The position numbers were made by a program, and so were the translations under genes. A DNA stretch of 6,578 nucleotides, taken from Flavobacteriales bacterium. GTDB lineage: Bacteria > Bacteroidota > Bacteroidia > Flavobacteriales > Flavobacteriaceae. The stretch spans positions 1-6,578 of the forward strand of contig PDQE01000078.1 in assembly GCA_002747735.1 (NCBI GenBank). Direction: 5' to 3'. Below the pieces are notes generated by a model. It did not search any database. It was not told the origin of the DNA and was given only the letters and a program-made list of their open reading frames with translations. Positions 5,792 to 6,578 of the stretch are shown here, piece after piece (position 1 is the stretch's first letter; every line of letters starts with the position of its first letter).

Positions 5792-6578
5792 CTATTTTTG
5801 GTCTTTTTTGTCTAGGGGGATTCTTCCCTGTTTTTTGTTTATAATTTTTTGCTTCTGTTTTTTCCCTAATTTAATATCGCTTTCCTAGCTCCTTCGCCTC
5901 CTTTATTTTGCACCTTAACTCGTAGCACTATATTTGTCTCCTCCTTTTTTATTTAAAGCATTAACTTGACTATTAGCCCTCCTTGAACTACCATTCTTAT
6001 TAAGTTTTGTCCCACTTACACCAACTTTATGCCTTGCTCCCTTTGTTTCATTCATTATTTCATAACTATGCTGGGGTTTAGTACGGGCTCTAGAGTTCCC
6101 ATGAGCTTTTTAGTAATTCCTATGAGAACAAGAGGTGTAACTAAATTATCTGCCACACTATTTGGATTAAACAAATCTACTGTATTTTATTGAGTTTCTC
6201 CAGGTTGAATTTTTTGCACTCCAAAGCCATTCATGGGATTATACTTTTGAATCATTTCCAAAGGTAGGTCCATGAGAAGCAAATTCATTCAAGTCATTGT
6301 TTATATCTCGACCTATTGCATCTAAATTATCTGGAGTCCTACTAACAATTGCAGAGGTATAATCCACTGCTTTATCTACGGCATTTAAAATAGTAGCCAC
6401 AACACCATTAAGATTTGCAACTGCATCACTAACTAACCAAGTATGTGGCACCAATTCTGCTCCTTCAAGCTCAATACCCATACCAAGTTTATTTTCTTGG
6501 AATGCATAGGTTGAGTTATATACGTAATCTTTAGCAAGTGGGTCAACATGCCAAAAGCGTCTAATAGTTGGGTCACTC
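5781..6578 (-). pseudogene. RHS protein C-terminus, tip A: decayed toxin gene, probably a nuclease (continues past right edge)
   Basis: The frame enters from the right edge with RHS core SDPTIRRFWHVDPLAKDYVY, then YAFQENKLGMGIELEGAEL, the usual RHS boundary, and a mildly hydrophobic linker. It stops at 6239-6241. The rest of the toxin can be read by changing frame four times: YNPMNGFGVQKIQPGETQ from 6243 (extra base near 6244), an in-frame TAA at 6187-6189, SRARTKPQHSYEIMNETKG near 6094, RVKVQNKGGEGARKAILN near 5926, and, after an extra A at 5867, EKTEAKNYKQKTGKNPPRQK and RPKIDDY ending in TAG at 5781-5783. The joined tip is strongly basic. HSYEIM followed by HKVGVSGTKLN and SRRANSQVNALN resembles GIY-YIG-type (URI-fold) toxin nucleases, a tentative match. 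The gene cannot make an active toxin as read. The stretch 6239-6481 is part of this tip, not a separate gene. Confidence 0.82.
6540..6577 (-). repeat. RHS core repeat, copy in tip A
   Basis: This is the second copy of the 38-nt RHS core stretch (see 4780-4817), encoding DPTIRRFWHVDP. The same orientation and reading phase in both copies would let recombination swap one tip for the other. Confidence 0.8.

Noticed and set aside
6239..6481. A separate 80-residue gene
   Set aside because: The frame is continuous with RHS core sequence coming from the right edge, so it is an internal stretch of RHS tip A.
1..6578. CRISPR arrays, tRNA or rRNA genes
   Set aside because: No regularly spaced repeats, no cloverleaf sequence and no rRNA-like stretch were seen.

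Overview
The window looks like a low-GC member of the Bacteroidota, most likely Flavobacteriia. The evidence is the AT-rich intergenic DNA, the lack of Shine-Dalgarno sequences before starts, a TAnnTTTG-type promoter box, the Bacteroidota-style SUF gene order, and RHS proteins with the typical Bacteroidota core (RFWHVDPLA). No genus can be named from this sequence alone.

The left half (1-3175) is housekeeping. It is a SUF iron-sulfur cluster assembly operon on the minus strand, read right to left: a good promoter near 3139-3146, a leader of about 110 nt with two nested palindromes, the A-type carrier sufA/iscA (2691-3020), a broken four-helix-bundle gene wedged into the operon (2322-2649), sufB (832-2277), and sufC (683 to the left edge, lacking its last residues). 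SufC and SufB are the ATPase and scaffold parts of the SufBCD complex, and the A-type protein passes clusters to client enzymes.

The middle (3171-3530) is a scrapyard. It holds the C-terminal end of an IS30-type transposase (minus), the C-terminal part of an XRE-type regulator (plus, frameshifted), and a GC-rich hairpin terminator facing the next gene cluster.

The right half (3542-6578) is a polymorphic-toxin locus on the minus strand, the downstream end of an RHS locus whose main body lies beyond the right edge. In reading order it holds RHS tip A, which has a probable nuclease end broken by four frameshifts and one nonsense codon (6578-5781). An intact RraB-family gene follows, overlapping the tip's reconstructed end by 11 nt (5791-5426), and is the likely immunity gene. 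Next comes an orphan RHS tip B without an N-terminus (5189-4044), whose C-terminal domain carries an HExxxH motif. A small predicted lipoprotein starts 4 nt later (4039-3542) and is the likely partner immunity protein. This matches the known arrangement of a main RHS gene followed by displaced tip-immunity cassettes. The two tips share a 38-nt core stretch, 32 positions identical, that could serve recombination.

The most interesting points are the HExxxH toxin tip paired with a lipoprotein, the RraB-like immunity gene kept intact beside a dead toxin whose reading frame can be rebuilt, and the frameshifted hitchhiker gene inside the essential suf operon. Frameshifts occur only in accessory genes, while sufC, sufB, sufA, the RraB gene and the lipoprotein gene are clean, which argues for real decay rather than poor sequence.
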